A DNA stretch of 64,000 nucleotides from Tupaia tana (GCA_026018925.1 JAKSZU010000008.1:64951027-65015026), one strand, 5' to 3'. Positions 11,234 through 22,204 are shown, counted from the stretch's first letter. The notes: generated by a model not told the origin, from the letters alone. Numbers and translations: made by a program.

Positions 11234-11490
11234 AACTGAAACCAAAAACACTCCAGGTATATAAGTGTCCATGCCCAATAACAAAAATCTCTCCAAAAAA
11301 ACCCCCAAAAAACAAAAACAAACAAACAAACAAAAACACAAGAACACTCTGTGTATGTGTGTGTGCATGCCCCAAAATGCCCAAAATCCTAAACAGAGAA
11401 GGGATTACAGCATAACCATCCCAGTTGCAAGGTGATTTCTTACTCCCTACAGTGAGTACACACAGACACATACACACAACTTCTCCAGCA
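10855..11490 (+). mobile_element. Composite SINE block with nested copies
   Basis: An old SINE head lies at 10855-10950 (GGCATGGTGGTTAAGGCAGC, GGTGGCTTGAAAAAAG). A younger full copy follows at 10955-11230 with an A tail of more than 30 bases. A second SINE tail (GTCCATGCCCAATAAC, AAAATCTCTCC) sits at about 11262-11300, and the body and tail of the old copy resume at about 11340-11490 (GTGTGTGCATGCCCCAAAAT, AGAGAAGGGATTACAGC). At least two, perhaps three, insertions are stacked here. Confidence 0.75.
10955..11230 (+). mobile_element. tRNA SINE inserted in older SINE
   Basis: GGGAACTGCAGATGGCGTAA head, B box variant AATTCGAGTCC, AATGGAGGAGAAGG body, CT-rich block and ATAGCAAAAAGCTCTCTC followed by the longest A tail of the window (11196-11230). 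The acceptor-like 5' end is intact. Confidence 0.85.
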
Positions 11491-11679
11491 TATTAATAAC
11501 AATAATATTAGAGATTAAGTTCAATCATACCCACTAGAATGACTATAATCAAACTGACAATCATCTAGTACTGTCAAAGAAATAAAGAAACTGAGACATT
11601 AACACATTTCTCAAGAGAATGCAGAGTATGATAGCCATACTGGAAAACTTTTGAACAGTTTCTTAAAACTTAAGCAGTG

Positions 11680-11935
11680 AGGGACCAGCATATGGCAAAG
11701 ATTCTAGGCTCCCACATGGCTGACAATGGTTCGAGACTCAGGCCCAGTGGCTTGAAACTAACGCAGGATATATGTATGTGCAGTGCAAGATCCTGGAAGG
11801 AGAAGGAATTGCAAGCATGGCCATCTCCTGTAGGGAGTGATTTCTCACTCTCCCTCACACCGTGTCTGTTTCTGTCTCTGGTGAGCACATGTGCCCTAAG
11901 GCAAAAACGTAAAAAAAAAAAAAAAAAAAAAAAAA
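11680..11935 (+). mobile_element. tRNA-derived SINE in L1M
   Basis: GGGACCAGCATATGGCAAAG, CTCCCACATGGCTGACAATG, B-box-like GGTTCGAGACTC, GGAGAAGGAATTG, CCCTAAGGCAAAAACG and an A tail. The A box is disrupted (part of the TAATGG block is missing). Confidence 0.88.
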
Positions 11936-11939
11936 TTAA

Positions 11940-12150
11940 ACAGTGGGCCTCGTCATGGTGCAGTGTTCACACAACTGGACCCACATGGGAGAGGTGCTGC
12001 ATTCAGGGCCCAGTACCCTGCTGAGTGCACAAGGCATCTGCTTGCCTATCATCTGAGCTAGTTGAGACTGGGGTCAATGGCAGCATGCAAACTCTGCTGG
12101 AGGTGCCTGCCTGTCTGACACTCTGCCTCTCTTTTTGTCATGGAAAAAAA
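11940..12150 (+). mobile_element. Minor tRNA-like SINE, type 2
   Basis: GTGGGCCTCGTCATGGTGCA, CAACTGGACCCACATGGG, GGTGCTGCATTCAGGGCCC, then a body (GAGTGCACAAGGCATCTGCT, GGTCAATGGCAGCATGC) unlike the main family, ending CTGCCTCTCTTTTTGTCATGG. The head is tRNA-like, so it is probably a separate or much older tRNA SINE. Confidence 0.5.
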
Positions 12151-12484
12151 ATATATACTTTCAAAGACATTTACTTAAGAAACTTAAGCATTCATTTGTC
12201 ACATGCTCCAGTAATTCTCCTACCAGTTTTCTAATGAATAAAATTATATGTCCACACAAAGAGTTGTACAAAAATTTTCATAATGACATTTTTTATGATA
12301 GCCAGAATAATACAAGTAACCACCACTGGTTACCAAAAGAAAAAAAAAAAAAAAACAAAAAAACAAAAGTAGTATGCCTACACAATGGAATGCTATGCAA
12401 CAATAAAAAGAAGCAAACTACTGGTACATGGTGCAATACAGATGAAACGCAAAAACATGCTAAGGGATTATAACCACTGAAGAC

Positions 12485-13591
12485 CCTCTGCCCAGACTAC
12501 ACCCTCTTGGCCCCCCAGATCTAGCCAGGAGCCAGATTAGAGCACCCTACTTATTCTCTCTGTCTCTCTCCATCTCTCTCTCTGTATTTTTAATATGTTT
12601 TTTTTTTTTTTAATTGAACTTCTCTGCCGCTCTTTTGTCTTGCTAATTCCTAGCTTTCTCCCTGCCCCCACAGGACAAGCCAATTAGCAACTATCTACAT
12701 CTGAGGTCTGAGATGCCTCATTCAGGTTTTCATTTTTTAAGGAAAATTTTTTGTTTTTGTCTTGTTTTTCTATTTTTTAGCTTTATTTTTTTTATTTTCC
12801 TTTTCCTTTTCTTTTTCTTTTTACCTTTCTCAGTTTTTTACTTAGCCTCCACAAGGTCTAGGTGCTCAGTAGCCAAATATCTGAAAACTTTTAGAATCAG
12901 ATTAATCCTCAATTTTCATTGAATCTGCTGTGCAAAGGGAGAAAAAATGGTACTATTTACAGACTGCAGGTCTCTTGCATTCTTCTGATTGTTCAGATTT
13001 AATTCCCAAACTATAAAAAAACATAATCCATCAGATGACTAAAACCACTTTAGAGGCATAAGAAATATGAGAAACTAAGGAAATATCTCTCCTCTAAGGG
13101 AAAAGAACAACTCCTCTTCCTTCACAGAGAACACAAGGAAACTGATGGAAATGTCAGATAAGTAATTTAAAGTATTCACAGTGACAAAGGTAAAAGAGAT
13201 GCAAGAGAAGAGAGGCAACAAACTCCAGAAGAAAAGAGACATCGAGTTCCAGATGAAGTTCTTGCACCATCTAAAAGAGGAGATACACATCATAAGCAAG
13301 AATCAAATGGAATTGTTAGAAAAGAAGGTTGTAAAACAGGAAATCAAAACTTCCCTTGAAAATATCAAAAGCAGATTAGATCACACAGAAGATCGAATAT
13401 CAGATGTAGAAGACAGAATCTGTGATCTAGAAAAATTCACCAAAAAAGACTGAGAAAATAACCCAAAAAAAGAGAATAACATACGAGTAATACTAGATAC
13501 CATTAAACTCCCAACATCCAGATCATTGGTATCCCAGAAGTTGAAGAAACTAATAAAGGCATTGATAATCTATTCTAATCTATATAAGATT
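12485..13591 (+). mobile_element. HAL1/L1 5' portion with ORF1
   Basis: Contains the ORF1 relic at 13181-13453 and continues with CCAGATCATTGGTATCCCAG and AGTTGAAGAAACTAATAAAG, which are typical of the RRM segment of HAL1/L1 ORF1. The upstream 12485-13170 is probably the matching 5' region, including a T-rich stretch at 12720-12840; its boundary is uncertain. Confidence 0.65.
13181..13453 (+). pseudogene. L1/HAL1 ORF1p coiled-coil remnant
   Basis: A 90-codon frame of the coiled-coil part of an L1-type ORF1 protein, the RNA-binding trimeric chaperone of LINE-1. Regular charged heptads are visible, with the block DHTEDRISDVEDRICDLE near residues 67-84, which is highly typical of mammalian L1 and HAL1 ORF1. 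The frame ends at a stop straight after; the RNA-recognition domain continues downstream only with frameshifts. Non-functional. Confidence 0.75.
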
Positions 13592-13606
13592 ACAGGTTAC
13601 AATTTT

Positions 13607-13864
13607 TTTGGGGGGTAGAAGTTTTTGCTATAGGGTGCATGCACTCACCAGAAAGAGAGAGACAGAGAGACAGAAAGTGAGAAATCACCCCCCCAGGGGG
13701 GATGGCCATGCCACAATCCCTTCTCCTCCATTCTCCTCTCAGGATCTTGGACTTGCGCATGTACATGCGCCCGGCATGAGTTTAAGCCACCAAGTCCAGG
13801 ACTAGAACTGTGGTAGACCACATGGGAGTACAGCGACATAGCGATTATGCCAACTACTGGTCCC
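13607..13864 (-). mobile_element. tRNA-derived SINE with 15-bp TSD
   Basis: Full minus-strand copy (GCTATAGGGTGCATGCACTC, AAAGTGAGAAATCACCCCCC, CCCTTCTCCTCCATTCTCC, AACTACTGGTCCC). ACAGGTTACAATTTT occurs at 13592-13606 and 13865-13879 as a perfect 15-bp target-site duplication. Confidence 0.93.
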
Positions 13865-13879
13865 ACAGGTTACAATTTT

Positions 13880-14215
13880 ATTTGTATTTTAAAATTATTG
13901 CCATTATCATTGACAGGTAACTTTCCATTATCATGTCCGTTAAATGTTTTTCTCCCTCTCCCAGGAAATTTCCTCCTTCCCTCTCCTCATTGTCCATCTT
14001 CCCTCCAACACCGTCTCTAGTATCTACAGTTAGTTTTTCCTACTTTTATACCTTCTAATGTTCTAGTTCCTGATATTTGGTATATATTAAGAGGAGACAT
14101 ACAATGCTTCTCTTTCATAGTCTAGCTTGCTAGACATTAAATCTTCCATAATTGTCCACTTTGTATCAAATTTCAGGGTCTCATCGCCTTTTTCTGTTAT
14201 GCATATGTTTATATA
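13880..14215 (-). mobile_element. L1 3' end (ORF2 terminus and 3' UTR), minus
   Basis: TTCATAGTCTAGCTTGCTAG, AAATCTTCCATAATTGTCCA and TTTCAGGGTCTCATCGCC align in order with the L1 at 55813-56377 (TTCATAGCCTGGCTTGCC, AAATCTTCCATATTTTTCCA). It is a more diverged member of that L1 lineage. Confidence 0.65.
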
Positions 14216-16665
14216 CATGTTTTGTTATTTAGCTACTGATGCAAATCATTGTACTTAAAAAAGAAGATGTACTTTAAAAACATATAACTTAAAACCTGTA
14301 GAAAATCTTGATAAACATTTAGTATAAAAGATCTTGCCAAGTACCATAAATTGAATAAAAACTAATGGTATAGATACATTTTAATTCATCAAATCCAGTG
14401 CAAGAATGTCCATAGTATAAGACTACATGTAAATTCAACCTATCTTTGCTAGGAAGACATATTTGTTTTTGTTTTTAACTCCTTCTTGGGTTTCATTGAT
14501 CCAACAATAGTTGGAAACCTGGACTATACCACATTCTTAGGAAAACAAGGGCAATTTCTCAGTAGCAAAATTGTGGATAAGAACAATCATCTTACTTTAT
14601 TATTTGTGAGAATAGAATATGAAAACATAAGGGCACAGAAATCATTTTTTGTGTTTTTTTTTTCATGCACACAAGTGGAAAATAATTTTTTTATCAGAAT
14701 TAACTCATGTATTAATTTCATTTTTCATGAACTTTTTCATCTCAGATTTATGAAGGGTAGAACTTGAATGTAAACATGAATACATGCAGATATAGAGGGT
14801 TAGATATGTCTTTTCACTTTAGGTTTCTATCTGCTCAGTTGTACTATTTATTTCTTAGTTGTACTATTTATTATATATATTCTTACACTTTTAGTTTTGG
14901 TTATGACTTCAATGTATTTTAGTATATATTAAAAATTCATCCATTATGCATTCTTTTGGGTACTTGAAATAAATTACTGAATAAAGAGATAAATACTTTC
15001 TATAGTGTTAACCTTATGAATATTAAGATAGAAAATAAACTGATTAAAGTAGAATGTAGGAACAACTAGAATAGGAGTTTGAGGAGAATAAATGATAATA
15101 ACTGAGGAATGCCCTTGACACAGTTTTGCTAAAGAATAAGATGACAAAGATGAGTTCTGTCGAATAAGATGCATGAGGAAGATTTGAAAACTAAGGAACT
15201 AAAAACATACAAAATGAGCACAGTTGTGATATTTAGAAAATGTGAAAATACTGAAAGAACAAAATGAATTATTTTGTAGAAGTTAGGCAAGAAAGGACGT
15301 GGTTATCTATATCATAGGTAGTCTTTTAATGTCATGATAACTATTTACAAAATATACACATATTAGAAAATAATACCTTTTATAATCATAATTACTGTTC
15401 ATAAATGATTAGACTAAGATGAATTTAAGTTTGGATGTTCAAATATACATCTTTATCAAAACCGTAATTTATATTTCTCTTACATATTTTCTGATCCTGT
15501 AGCAGTTTCATTTCATTCTAACAGATTCTTTTTATTCTATTGAAGTACATGTGCATGATTTATATTATTATCTTTGATTTAAGTTGTGATTTAAGTTTGT
15601 CAATGATTCCTCTGTATTTGAAAGCTTAATATAAACCCTTTGACTTTCAATAAACTTCAGAATTTAAATAGTTACTTTCATAATGAAGGCAGATTTTATA
15701 TGTGTGTGATTAAAAACAATAATTGCAAACATGTGGCATTAGAATCCTTGTGTAAAAATGAATAATAATTTGTTTCCACCTTTTTAAGCTGTGAGCACCA
15801 AATCATCTGTCATGACCTAAGAATAACCCTGAGTGGGAATTTATCACCTGCAATTTTCTTGACATTTTCCAACTGATGATTGAACTTGTAAAGCACTGCC
15901 TTATTAAAGAGATGACATTCAATGAGTCATAAAGTACTTTAACTTGAACACAGCCATTAGAATGTTCATATGATATAAAGCCTTCCTCTTAATCAAACAA
16001 TATATTTATTCGTATTTCTTTAAATCGTTGATACAGTGTTAGCAATATAGAAATGCGCTATGTCTAAAAATACATTTTGTGACTCAATGTGTGTATGTGG
16101 TTAGTACTGTCTGTTAAATGGCTTCTGAGTTTCTAGAATTGATTCTAGTTCTAAAAATATTTTTCCTATGTTTTTACTTTTCCCAAAACTAGTGACTATG
16201 ACAGATGAGCATACTCTTTTAAGCAGTAAATATTAGATCACCATATATTTTTCAGCTATGTAGGAAGAAACTCATTGGAGCTTTGGTGCAAACAACAGCA
16301 GTTCTTCACAGTAGTGTATCTTATAAGTAACAATAGGTTCTCTTGTAAAGTCTGCCTTAAACAACATCTACTGGGACAACATTGCTTCTTTTTGCATGTG
16401 TGTATCAAAATGATCAAGGTAATGGTTTATGAAACTCAAATCAGTTAATATTTTAATTTTAAATATAAAATTAGAATATTTTATCAGCTATTTCTGTTTT
16501 CCTACAAACTGTTAATATGAACCAAAAGTTATAGTTATGCTAACCTTACCATATCTTAAATCTTGTTCATATTTTCTGGCCCATTCACCCTTTCAATAGA
16601 TAACATTTTTTTTCTTTTTTTTTTAAAATAAACATTAGTTTTATTGAGGTGTAAATTACAATAGA
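14216..16665. other. Long unassigned AT-rich tract
   Basis: About 2.4 kb without SINE, LTR or simple-repeat features, the longest such gap in the window. Frames stay under about 95 codons and look like chance. A small imperfect direct repeat (TTAGTTGTACTATTTATT-like) lies near 14835-14870. Confidence 0.65.
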
Positions 16666-16669
16666 TATG

Positions 16670-16818
16670 TTAAAATGCACTTTAAAAAATATTATTCGCC
16701 ATAAGGTGCTTGTATTCACCAGAGAGAAAGACAAGAGACAGAGAGGGAAAGTGAGAAACCACCTCCCAAGAGTGGATGGCCATGCTGCAGTCTCTTCTCC
16801 TCCATTCTCCTCTTGGAT
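16670..16818 (-). mobile_element. 5'-truncated tRNA SINE
   Basis: ATTCGCCATAAGGTGCTTG, AAAGTGAGAAACCACCTCCC and CTCCTCCATTCTCCTCTTGG are present, but the copy stops before the B box, so the tRNA-like head (the 5' end) is missing. Confidence 0.8.
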
Positions 16819-17505
16819 AACTCTTCTACCTACAAACCCAGCTTGTAAGTAATTAAGGCAAGTAAAGTGGTTACGGAAGGGGAGGGGACATGTGAACTGT
16901 ATTCACCTCTTTATGAGAGGGTTAGTAACGCCTATTTTATAATGGGTAATTCTTAGATGTTTATGTCAGAAGACAAAGACCAGGGAAGAATAAAACACAA
17001 ACTATACTTTAAATAAAACAAGATTATTTTATTATATGTGGATATAGAGTCAAGATCTCACAAATAACATTTTTTTAATTCATTCAACTCAAATTACCCT
17101 TCTTTTGATTAACGAAACCCCTAGTTACTAATATGTTGGCAATTAGTTCCAGTTCTCAAAGATTCTGCAAGTTTTATGCCTATTTACAACTCCTCACCAT
17201 CCTCTTACGTATTTTCAAAGAAAATGATCGAATTGCAATGCTGGGCTACTGTAACAAAAAAAAATTTAAGTAGTTTTGCTTAATATGATTCTATTTTTTT
17301 TTTCCAGTTTTGACTTATAGTAGTAATATCTCATGGCAGGTATATACATTATTATAAGTTAGCAAGAAAAGAAAGGAACCAATATTATGAAAGGAACAAG
17401 CCTACTGACCAGTTGGCTCTTTCTCACATTTTCTGTATTTCAGTTGGTAGAAACTTTCAAACTGGAAAACTTCAATTGGCTTTTCATTGTTATATCCTAT
17501 GAATT
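16819..17505. other. Unassigned sequence
   Basis: Plain AT-rich DNA with no recognised repeat or coding signal. Confidence 0.7.
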
Positions 17506-17510
17506 CAATT

Positions 17511-17756
17511 TTTTTTTTCAATGTGTTTGCCACAAAGTAATTATGTGCTCACTAGAGAGAGACAGAGACAATCCTAAGGGAAACTAAGAAATCACCGCCC
17601 AAGTGCATAGTCATGCTGCAATCCCTTCTCCTCCATGTTCCTCCTAGGATTTTTGAGCACATATACATTTTTTTCACACCCCCAGGTCTGAAACACAAAC
17701 AAGCCTTCAGTCTTGTGGAAGCCCAGCATCTTAACCATCACGCCACATGCTGGTCC
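17511..17756 (-). mobile_element. tRNA-derived SINE, diverged
   Basis: GTGCTCACTAGAGAGAGACA, GCAATCCCTTCTCCTCCATG, GGATTTTTGAGCACATATAC, and CACGCCACATGCTGGTCC. The spacing of the head is preserved but the B box is destroyed. GAATTCAATTTT and GGATTCAACCTTTT on the two sides could be a decayed target-site duplication. Confidence 0.83.
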
Positions 17757-18090
17757 TTGGATTCAACCTTTTTAAAAGTCTTTTCGCTTCGGTACTTTGT
17801 ATTACAATGTTCTCATCATTGTCACCTGAAATAGTCACCACATGGTCTTCTGCTTATCTTCCTAGTCTCTTCAAATTATCTTATTTGTTTTATATTCTAG
17901 TCTTATCCTCTTTCTCAAAAATCCAATCACCAATATATTTCATCTATTGCTACTGTGTGTTTTTCCAGGCTACTTTGCCAAGTTACTTATGTAATACTCA
18001 GAACTTGGAATTACCTACCGGTGTATTGTAAAAATTTCCAGTCAAAACACAAAGTTCAATATAAATATTTTATTTTTGACAAAATTTTCT
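17757..18090. other. Unassigned sequence
   Basis: T- and C-rich, no recognised repeat; short frames only. Confidence 0.6.
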
Positions 18091-18093
18091 TGT

Positions 18094-18332
18094 CTGACCC
18101 CATAATCTAGTGGTTAAGGGAGTTGGATAACACGTGGACAACCATGATTTGAATCTCTGCCCCAGCAGTTTGAAAAACACACTGGGCATGTTTGTATGCA
18201 TGCCCCAAACACTGACAGGATGGGGAAGTGGAGGAGAAGGGATTGTGGCATGACAACACTTTGGGGATGCTCTCTTTCTTTTCCTCTCTCTGTCCCTCAC
18301 AAAAACACATGCCCTCTATAAATAAAAGTTCC
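18094..18332 (+). mobile_element. tRNA-derived SINE, older subtype
   Basis: Head CTGACCCCATAATCTAGTGG then TTAAGGGAGTTGGATAACAC, B box GATTTGAATCT, CAGTTTGAAAAACACACTGG, GGAGGAGAAGGGATTGTGG, and GCCCTCTATAAATAAAAG. It has the older head (GTGGTTAAG) and body (GATGCTCTCTTTC) shared with 36303-36555 and 40852-41105. Confidence 0.85.
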
Positions 18333-18576
18333 AGGAAGTAGAATTAATTACTGATTGTTTTACAAACACTATTTTTTTATATTAATATAATAAACTATTA
18401 TCATAGTATAGGTAATTTTTCAAATCTTTATCCTTGATTTCTAAGTTTATTATAAGCAAGACTTTTTCCAAATTCCATATTTTTAAAATTCCTAGTGCCC
18501 ACGAGTGTGCTAATCAATGAATATTCATTTAAAATAATCGAATATGGATTATCCTATAAATGAATTTTAAAAATTT

Positions 18577-18755
18577 GTTTTACTTTTCTTTTCTCGGACA
18601 GAGTTTACTATGTTGCCATCCTTCCTCTTCCCTCCCAAGTGGCTGAGATTGCAGGCATTTGACACTTCACCCGTCCAGAATAAACCCAGACCTCTCGTGT
18701 GACCTCAGCCTGCAGAGTAGCAGCGTCTTTCAGGATGTACTACCACAGCTAGGTC
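18577..18755 (-). mobile_element. 7SL-derived (Alu-like) SINE with extra 5' arm
   Basis: Read on the minus strand, the 3' half has CAATCTCAGCCACTTGGGAG then GCAACATAGTAAACTCTGTC and an A-rich end, which is the left-monomer pattern of 7SL RNA-derived SINEs. The plus strand shows this as AGAGTTTACTATGTTGCC and CCCAAGTGGCTGAGATTGCA. The 5' half (GCTGCTACTCTGCAGGCTGA, GGTCTGGGTTTATTCTGGAC) is not 7SL and has a B-box-like core. The same two-part order recurs at 56873-57180. Confidence 0.7.
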
Positions 18756-19068
18756 TGTTTCCTTATTTTAGATGTGAACTTTACTCTGAGTAACAGAGTA
18801 AAGTGAATTAATTTGTTATTTTAGCCATTAGTGAATATTTTGCCATCATTTTATTTTTTCACTATCATTGAATAATTGTAAACAGAGTAGGTTCTCCAAG
18901 TTTAAAAATTGTCTTCCTGATTAATTCACTTAAATTTATTACATGTTTTATTATTTACTAGGTGGAGAGGAAACTTTCTATTTGGTGTCTTTTATTGCCC
19001 TCGTCTATTAAGTAAATAGTTTTAATATACAAATCAAAAATATGTTTTTTAAAGAATTATTAAATCGA
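18756..19068. other. Unassigned AT-rich DNA
   Basis: No feature recognised between the 7SL-like element and the next SINE. Confidence 0.7.
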
Positions 19069-19252
19069 TTTTTATTATTATTATTATGACTTAATTTGCT
19101 AATGGGTATGTGTGCTTATCAGGGATAAACAGAGAGAGAAAAAAAGTGAGAGAGGAAGTGAGAAAGGAAGCCACAAATTCCAGGACTCAAACTGTGGTCG
19201 GTCATGTGGGAGTCCAGCACCTTAATCACCACGTCACCTGCTGGCTCTAGAA
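19050..19252 (-). mobile_element. Short-form tRNA SINE with AAATTAA tail
   Basis: Minus-strand short copy: the head (GGACTCAAACTGTGGTCGG, CACCTGCTGGC) passes straight into a GAGAGAG run, without the GGAGGAGAAGGGATTG body. The tail read 5' to 3' is AGCAAATTAAGTC, AATAAT repeats, then ATTTAATAATTCTTTAAAA, the tail shared with 28601, 33828, 40371 and 62755. Confidence 0.8.
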
Positions 19253-19423
19253 TTTTTAAAACCATAAATATGTCAGTTATTCATAACATAGAGTAAAAAT
19301 ATTGATTATGCTATAATGTCTAATATTCATCATTAGACATATGGTTTCAGTATGTTGATGTCATTAGGTGAACTCACATGAATACTCAGAGAAGAGCCAC
19401 TCTACATCCCAGAGAGTTAAATT

Positions 19424-19682
19424 TTTTTTTTTTGGAGAGATTTTTGCTATAGGGCGCGTGCGCTTGCCAGACAGATAGAGAGAGACAGAGAGACAGAAAG
19501 GAGAAATCACCTCCCGGGGGGAATGGCCACGCCGCAATCCCTTCTCCTCCATTCTCCTCTTGGGATCTTGGGCACGCACGCACACGCGCCCAGCGTGAAT
19601 TTAAGCTGCCGGGTCTGGGACTCAACCACGGTCAACTACATGGGAGTCCAGTGATATAGCCATTACGCTAACTGCTGGTCCC
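19424..19682 (-). mobile_element. Near-consensus tRNA SINE with 13-bp TSD
   Basis: Minus-strand full copy, CpG-rich (GCTATAGGGCGCGTGCGC, GGCACGCACGCACACGCGCC). AGAGAGTTAAATT is found at 19411-19423 and 19684-19696, a perfect target-site duplication. B box slightly altered (GACTCAACCACGG on the minus side). Confidence 0.93.
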
Positions 19683-19696
19683 AAGAGAGTTAAATT

Positions 19697-20168
19697 AAAA
19701 AAAAAAAAAAAAGTGTTTGGAAAAGTAAACAAGTCAATATATTAAAGAAAAGGTGCATTTCAAAACATCAAATTAATCCTATTCACTTTAGTTTTGCAAG
19801 ATTTTTAAGTTCAAAACTATAATACAATCAGATATAAATATAAATTTTTTGGGTCAAATAAGACGATAAAGTATCTCAGACTCACATTATGTTTTATTTG
19901 CCAGAAAGACAGCAAGAAATTATCTGCTGAAGGCATGAATGATGATTGAAACATGATTTGTATTTAAAATAGTCAACAAATACCAGGGTAATCTAAAAAC
20001 CTCCTTACAAATATGTCAGATTTCATGTGATTATAACTGCACGATTACAATGATAGGAGGTTAAATCTCCGTGCTTAAGCAATCAATCAAAGGAAGTCCC
20101 CTTAGTTTTAGTCATTGTAAGCACATTTCTAATTTTACTAAGTTTTATCTGCTGTAAAACTTAGAAGT
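19697..20168. other. Unassigned sequence
   Basis: AT-rich with no recognised element. Confidence 0.7.
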
Positions 20169-20171
20169 AGT

Positions 20172-20420
20172 GTACAAACCTGTGTCCTGGTGGTTAAAGC
20201 AGTTGGATCCCACATGGGCAACTGTGTGATTCAAATCTCAGACATAGCAGCTGGCAAAACACATAAGGTGCGTGTGCATGCAGGATCAAAAATCTTGAAA
20301 GGAGAGAGAGATGCAGAAGGGATCATGACATGACTATGCAGCATGGGGGATGCTTTTGTGTTTTTCTTTCTCTCCAGCAAATGCATTCACACTCTAGCAA
20401 ATTAAAAAAAAAAAAAAATA
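20172..20420 (+). mobile_element. tRNA-derived SINE, older subtype
   Basis: TGTGTCCTGGTGGTTAAAGC head, GATCCCACATGGGCAAC, GTGATTCAAATCTC, CACATAAGGTGCGTGTGCAT, GCAGAAGGGATCATG, GGGGGATGCTTTTGTG, CACTCTAGCAAATTAAAA and an A tail. Confidence 0.85.
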
Positions 20421-20616
20421 CCAGAAACATTATACATTGTCTCTGAACATTTTACCTAAATCCTGAACCACTAAGATAAACAAAACCGTGTTCTAAAATC
20501 TAAGTTCTACAACATACTCAACATTCATAAATACTTACACTGTATGTAGTTTTATATAAAAATATTGTGTTATTTGAACTAAAACAAATGACTATTAAAT
20601 ACAAAAGTATGTATTC

Positions 20617-20865
20617 AGGGAGAGATTTTTGCTATAGGGTGCAGGCACTCATCAGAAAGACAAAGAGGGAGAAAGGTGAGAAATCACTCCCTAGGGGGAG
20701 AGGGCACACCACAATCTGTTTTCTCCTCCATCCTCCTCTTGGAATTTTGGGCATGTACACACGCATGCCCAGTGTAAGTTTCAAGTCTCAGGGTCCAGGA
20801 CTTGAAACATGATTGACCATATAGGAATCCAACACCTTAATCACTATGATACCTGCTGGCCCCAC
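20617..20865 (-). mobile_element. tRNA-derived SINE, intermediate age
   Basis: GAGATTTTTGCTATAGGGTG, GAGAAATCACTCCCTAGGGG, GGGCATGTACACACGCATGC, GACTTGAAACATG and ACCTGCTGGCCCC. Complete from tail to head; B box decayed. Confidence 0.9.
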
Positions 20866-21061
20866 TAAGTACATATATTAATGCTTGTCAAAATAATAAT
20901 TGCAGTTTTTCCAAATGTTTACTAATGTCACCTAGATAAGATATTATGGTCTATCTTGATTTTTAATTAACTAAATTTATATGGTTCAGTTAAATTAAAA
21001 ACCCATATATAACATACCGTCAGCCATTTGATATGGAGAAAGTATTAAGAAAATCCAAGTT

Positions 21062-21326
21062 GGGAACCAGCAGTTAGCATAATGGCTATGTTGCTGGACT
21101 CCCACGTAGTCGACCACGGTTCGCGTCCCGGACCCAGTGGCTTAAAACTCACGCCAGCCGCGTGTGCGTGTGTGCCCAAGATCCCGAGAGGAGAATGGAG
21201 GAGAAGGGATTGCGGCGTGACCATCCCCCCTGGGGGGTGATTTCTCGCTTTCTGTCTCTCTGTCTCTCTCTGTCTGTCTGGCGAGCGCACGCACCCTATA
21301 GCGAAAACCTCTCCAAAAAAAAAGAA
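21062..21326 (+). mobile_element. Near-consensus tRNA SINE
   Basis: GGGAACCAGCAGTTAGCATAA head, B box variant GGTTCGCGTCC, GGAGGAGAAGGGATTGCGG, CTGGCGAGCGCACGCACCC, CTATAGCGAAAACCTCTCC and A tail. AGAAAATCCAA before and AGAAAATGCAA after fit a target-site duplication with one change. Shares the GGTTCGCG variant with 59675-59952. Confidence 0.92.
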
Positions 21327-21640
21327 AAAGAAAATGCAAATGTAATTATACAACATAAATAGGACATATTTTCTAAATAAATGTCAAACCAATATTGTCC
21401 TAAAACCTTTTAAATACAGAGTTGTAACTTTAAACAACAATTTAATAAAGTTATTGCCCTATTCTAATTAATGTTTATGAAGAAAACAAATGTTCTCTTT
21501 ATTTTTAGGGATATCATACACTTTGATTTCTAACTCCTAAAAAAAAATTAAGATTTTTAAAATTTATTTCTTACTTTTATACTATATAAAATATTTTATT
21601 TTAGGTAGAGAGTAAAAGGGATACAATAACTACTTTTTAA
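21327..21640. other. Unassigned AT-rich DNA
   Basis: No feature recognised. Confidence 0.65.
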
Positions 21641-21654
21641 AGGATTTTTCCAGG

Positions 21655-21927
21655 GGGACCAGCAGTTACCGTAATGGCTATGTCGCTGGACTCCCACATA
21701 GTTAACCGCAGTTCAAGTCCTGGACCCGGTGGCTTAAAACTCATGCCGGCACGTGTGCGTGCATGCCCAAGATTCCGAGAGGAGAATGGAGAAAAAGGGA
21801 TTGCAGCATGGCCATCCCCCCTGGGGGGTGATTTCTCGCTTTCTGTCTCTATGTCTCTCTCTGTCTGTCTGGCGAGTGCACGCACCCTATAGCGAAAACC
21901 TCTCAAAAAAAAAAAAAAAAAAAAAAA
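21655..21927 (+). mobile_element. Near-consensus tRNA SINE
   Basis: GGGGACCAGCAGTTACCGTAA head, B box AGTTCAAGTCC, body and CT block complete, GCACCCTATAGCGAAAACC, A tail of about 25. GATTTTTCCA precedes and follows it (about 21643 and 21930), a short target-site duplication that also forms the tail edge of the old SINE next door. Confidence 0.92.
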
Positions 21928-21929
21928 AA

Positions 21930-22200
21930 GATTTTTCCACAGGGTGAATGTGCTCACCAGGGAAAGACAGAGAGAGAGAGAATGTGAGAGATTATTCCTC
22001 TAGGGGAGATTGCCACACAGCAATCCCTTCTTTTCATTCCCTTTTTGGGATTTTGGGCACACACACATAAACACACACACACGCACACAAATGCCTGCAC
22101 CTGGGTTGATTTTCATGCTACCAGGTCTGGATACAAACCACTTTTGGCCATATGGGAATCCAACACCCTAACCTATGATGTATTATATGACTGTCCCCTA
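21930..22200 (-). mobile_element. Old tRNA SINE next to the young one
   Basis: CACAGGGTGAATGTGCTCAC, AATGTGAGAGATTATTCCTC, GCAATCCCTTCTTTTCATTC, GGGATTTTGGGCACAC, an AC run at about 22060-22090, CATGCTACCAGGTCTGG and a decayed head ending in ACTGTCCCC. The younger copy inserted at or in its tail, head away. Confidence 0.82.
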
Positions 22201-22204
22201 AGAC

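Larger units (their letters stand above)
11505..12480 (+). mobile_element. Old L1 (L1M) ORF2 3' portion, split by two SINEs
   Basis: 11505-11680 keeps CCACTAGAATGACTATAATC and GATAGCCATACTGGAAAAC; 12160-12480 keeps CAGTAATTCTCCTACCAG, TATGATAGCCAGAATAATAC, and CACAATGGAATGCTATGCAA. These are hallmarks of the ORF2 C-terminal coding region of L1M elements. SINEs at 11680-11935 and 11940-12150 fill the gap. Confidence 0.75.

Noticed and set aside
11007-11477. 156-codon minus-strand frame
   Set aside because: Spans SINE sequence and a poly-A tail (Phe run); shadow of repeats.
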